Shown here: positions 14,414 to 14,835 of the stretch, in pieces
How the letters are laid out: the number at the start of each line of letters is the position of its first letter
How positions within the stretch are numbered: the stretch's first letter is position 1
Assembly (NCBI GenBank): GCA_016928395.1
Contig: JAFGKV010000229.1
Span: 1 to 14,835 of the forward strand
Direction of reading: 5' to 3'
Origin: Candidatus Fermentibacterota bacterium
GTDB lineage: Bacteria > JAFGKV01
DNA length: 14,835 nucleotides
Made by a program: the position numbers and the translations under genes
The notes under the pieces: model-generated
What the model was told of the DNA's origin: nothing
Seen by the model: the letters and a program-made list of their open reading frames with translations, nothing else
The model's database searches: none

Positions 14414-14464
14414 GTAGGGGCGGAGCTCCGACTCCGCCCGTGTCGGGCCTGAAGGCCCTCCTAC
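14414..14464. repeat. Composite palindromic element with two inner hairpins
   Basis: An outer GTAGG (14414-14418) can pair with CCTAC (14460-14464). Inside are GGGCGGAG/CTCCGCCC (14418-14425 and 14432-14439) with a 6-nt loop, and GGGCC/GGCCC (14445-14449 and 14454-14458) with a TGAA loop. The three-way design with compact GC stems is like REP or MITE-type dispersed elements. Confidence 0.7.
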
Positions 14465-14504
14465 TCTGTTCATGATCGTCCCTGGTCGCCCGCCGGCGGC
14501 TCGG

Positions 14505-14546
14505 GGTCGGTCTCGCTATCGGTGTCGTAATCGCAATCGTAATCGA
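14505..14546. repeat. Degenerate hexanucleotide tandem repeat, 7 units
   Basis: Seven 6-nt units share TCG at positions 3-5: GGTCGG, TCTCGC, TATCGG, TGTCGT, AATCGC, AATCGT and AATCGA. This is a different family from the 7-nt arrays around it. Translation would give a two-residue repeat, but no start or ribosome site serves it. Confidence 0.7.
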
Positions 14547-14629
14547 TGAGCCGGGGCAGTCGAGCACGAGCCTTGCATGTACTCTCAAACAAGCGGGACC
14601 TCTGAAGGCGCTGCGAGCATTATGGAGTG

Positions 14630-14672
14630 CGGTGGCTTGCCACCGGTTGCCCCCGCACCACTGGATGCGGGG
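14630..14672. repeat. Two adjacent perfect hairpins
   Basis: CGGTGGC/GCCACCG (14630-14636 and 14639-14645) with a TT loop is followed, five bases on, by CCCCGCA/TGCGGGG (14651-14657 and 14666-14672) with an 8-nt loop. No T run follows, so they look like a dispersed structured repeat rather than a terminator. Confidence 0.65.
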
Positions 14673-14697
14673 CTTCGGATTTCCCGCGCAACGGGTT

Positions 14698-14771
14698 GAC
14701 TGCCTATTGCCGACTGGAGACTGCCGACTTATGCGCAGCTCTCGGCTCTCAGCTGTCGGCTGTCGGCTGTC
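14698..14771. repeat. Two heptanucleotide arrays in a row
   Basis: Units at 14698-14732 are GACTGCC, TATTGCC, GACTGGA, GACTGCC and GACTTAT. After 4 nt, units at 14737-14771 are AGCTCTC, GGCTCTC, AGCTGTC, GGCTGTC and GGCTGTC. The second array has the same unit type as 14331-14379. Confidence 0.75.
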
Positions 14772-14797
14772 CAGGAGCTTGCTGCGCTCGCGCTGGA

Positions 14798-14815
14798 AGT
14801 GAGGAGTGAGGAGTG
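14798..14815. repeat. Short heptanucleotide repeat AGTGAGG
   Basis: Two exact AGTGAGG units (14798-14811) and a third partial AGTG follow each other. Again the period is 7. Confidence 0.6.
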
Positions 14816-14835
14816 CTTCGAGGGTTGGGCCGCTA

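Larger units (their letters stand above)
14172..14835. other. Repeat-rich region without a credible gene
   Basis: From the terminator to the right edge there is no frame with a start, ribosome site and protein-like composition; the short open frames run through the repeats. The region holds at least seven separate repeat or palindrome blocks, listed individually. Unit lengths of 7 nt argue against coding. Confidence 0.75.

Noticed and set aside
14222-14835. CRISPR array
   Set aside because: Units are 6-7 nt and contiguous, with no 25-40 nt repeats, no unique spacers and no cas genes.

Overview
The window is a GC-rich bacterial chromosome segment. It carries a nucleotide-biosynthesis operon on the + strand, a short envelope-related gene group on the - strand, a tRNA gene, and a repeat-rich stretch without genes. 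lpxD, a signal-peptide-bearing secreted protein and an anchored periplasmic acylase homologue point to a diderm (LPS-making) bacterium. I cannot assign a phylum. Arrays of degenerate short tandem repeats and GC-rich palindromes outside the genes are a habit of many uncultured, large-genome bacteria, but that is only a hint.

Region 1 (1-9326, +): the tail of a probable purN, then purF, guaA, pyrC, pyrE, pyrF, pyrB and pyrI, a 167-nt gap with a perfect AT-rich inverted repeat, then pyrD and pyrK. From purF to pyrI every junction overlaps by 4-16 nt, as does pyrD/pyrK by 1 nt, so the genes are probably translationally coupled. Together they cover the committed step of purine synthesis (PurF), the last step to GMP (GuaA) and every step from carbamoyl phosphate plus aspartate to UMP: PyrB with PyrI, PyrC, the NAD-linked dehydrogenase PyrD-PyrK, PyrE and PyrF. 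carAB is not in the window. GuaA is the long form with an extended C-terminal dimerisation region like the eukaryotic enzyme. PyrF has altered spacing in its catalytic Asp/Lys/Asp motif.

Region 2 (9327-10520): a spacer with a CATT-type tetranucleotide repeat, then a Ca2+/cation antiporter-family membrane protein whose second alpha repeat is unusual. It converges on lpxD.

Region 3 (13740 down to 10519, -): a secreted protein of unknown function, a strongly shortened penicillin-acylase-like protein that seems to lack the nucleophile segment, and lpxD for lipid A synthesis. They lie close together and probably form one transcript.

Region 4 (13741-14835): a sigma70-like promoter, tRNA-Asn(GTT) with encoded CCA, a GC hairpin terminator, then about 660 nt without a credible gene. 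That stretch is filled with period-7 and period-6 degenerate repeats, a composite palindrome and tandem hairpins. The same period-7 repeat type, with the same core, also sits in the purN-purF gap at the other end of the window.

I found no convincing new multi-gene system. The observations most worth a second look are the degenerate acylase next to lpxD, the PyrF motif, the joint purine/pyrimidine operon with its internal palindrome, and the repeat families.
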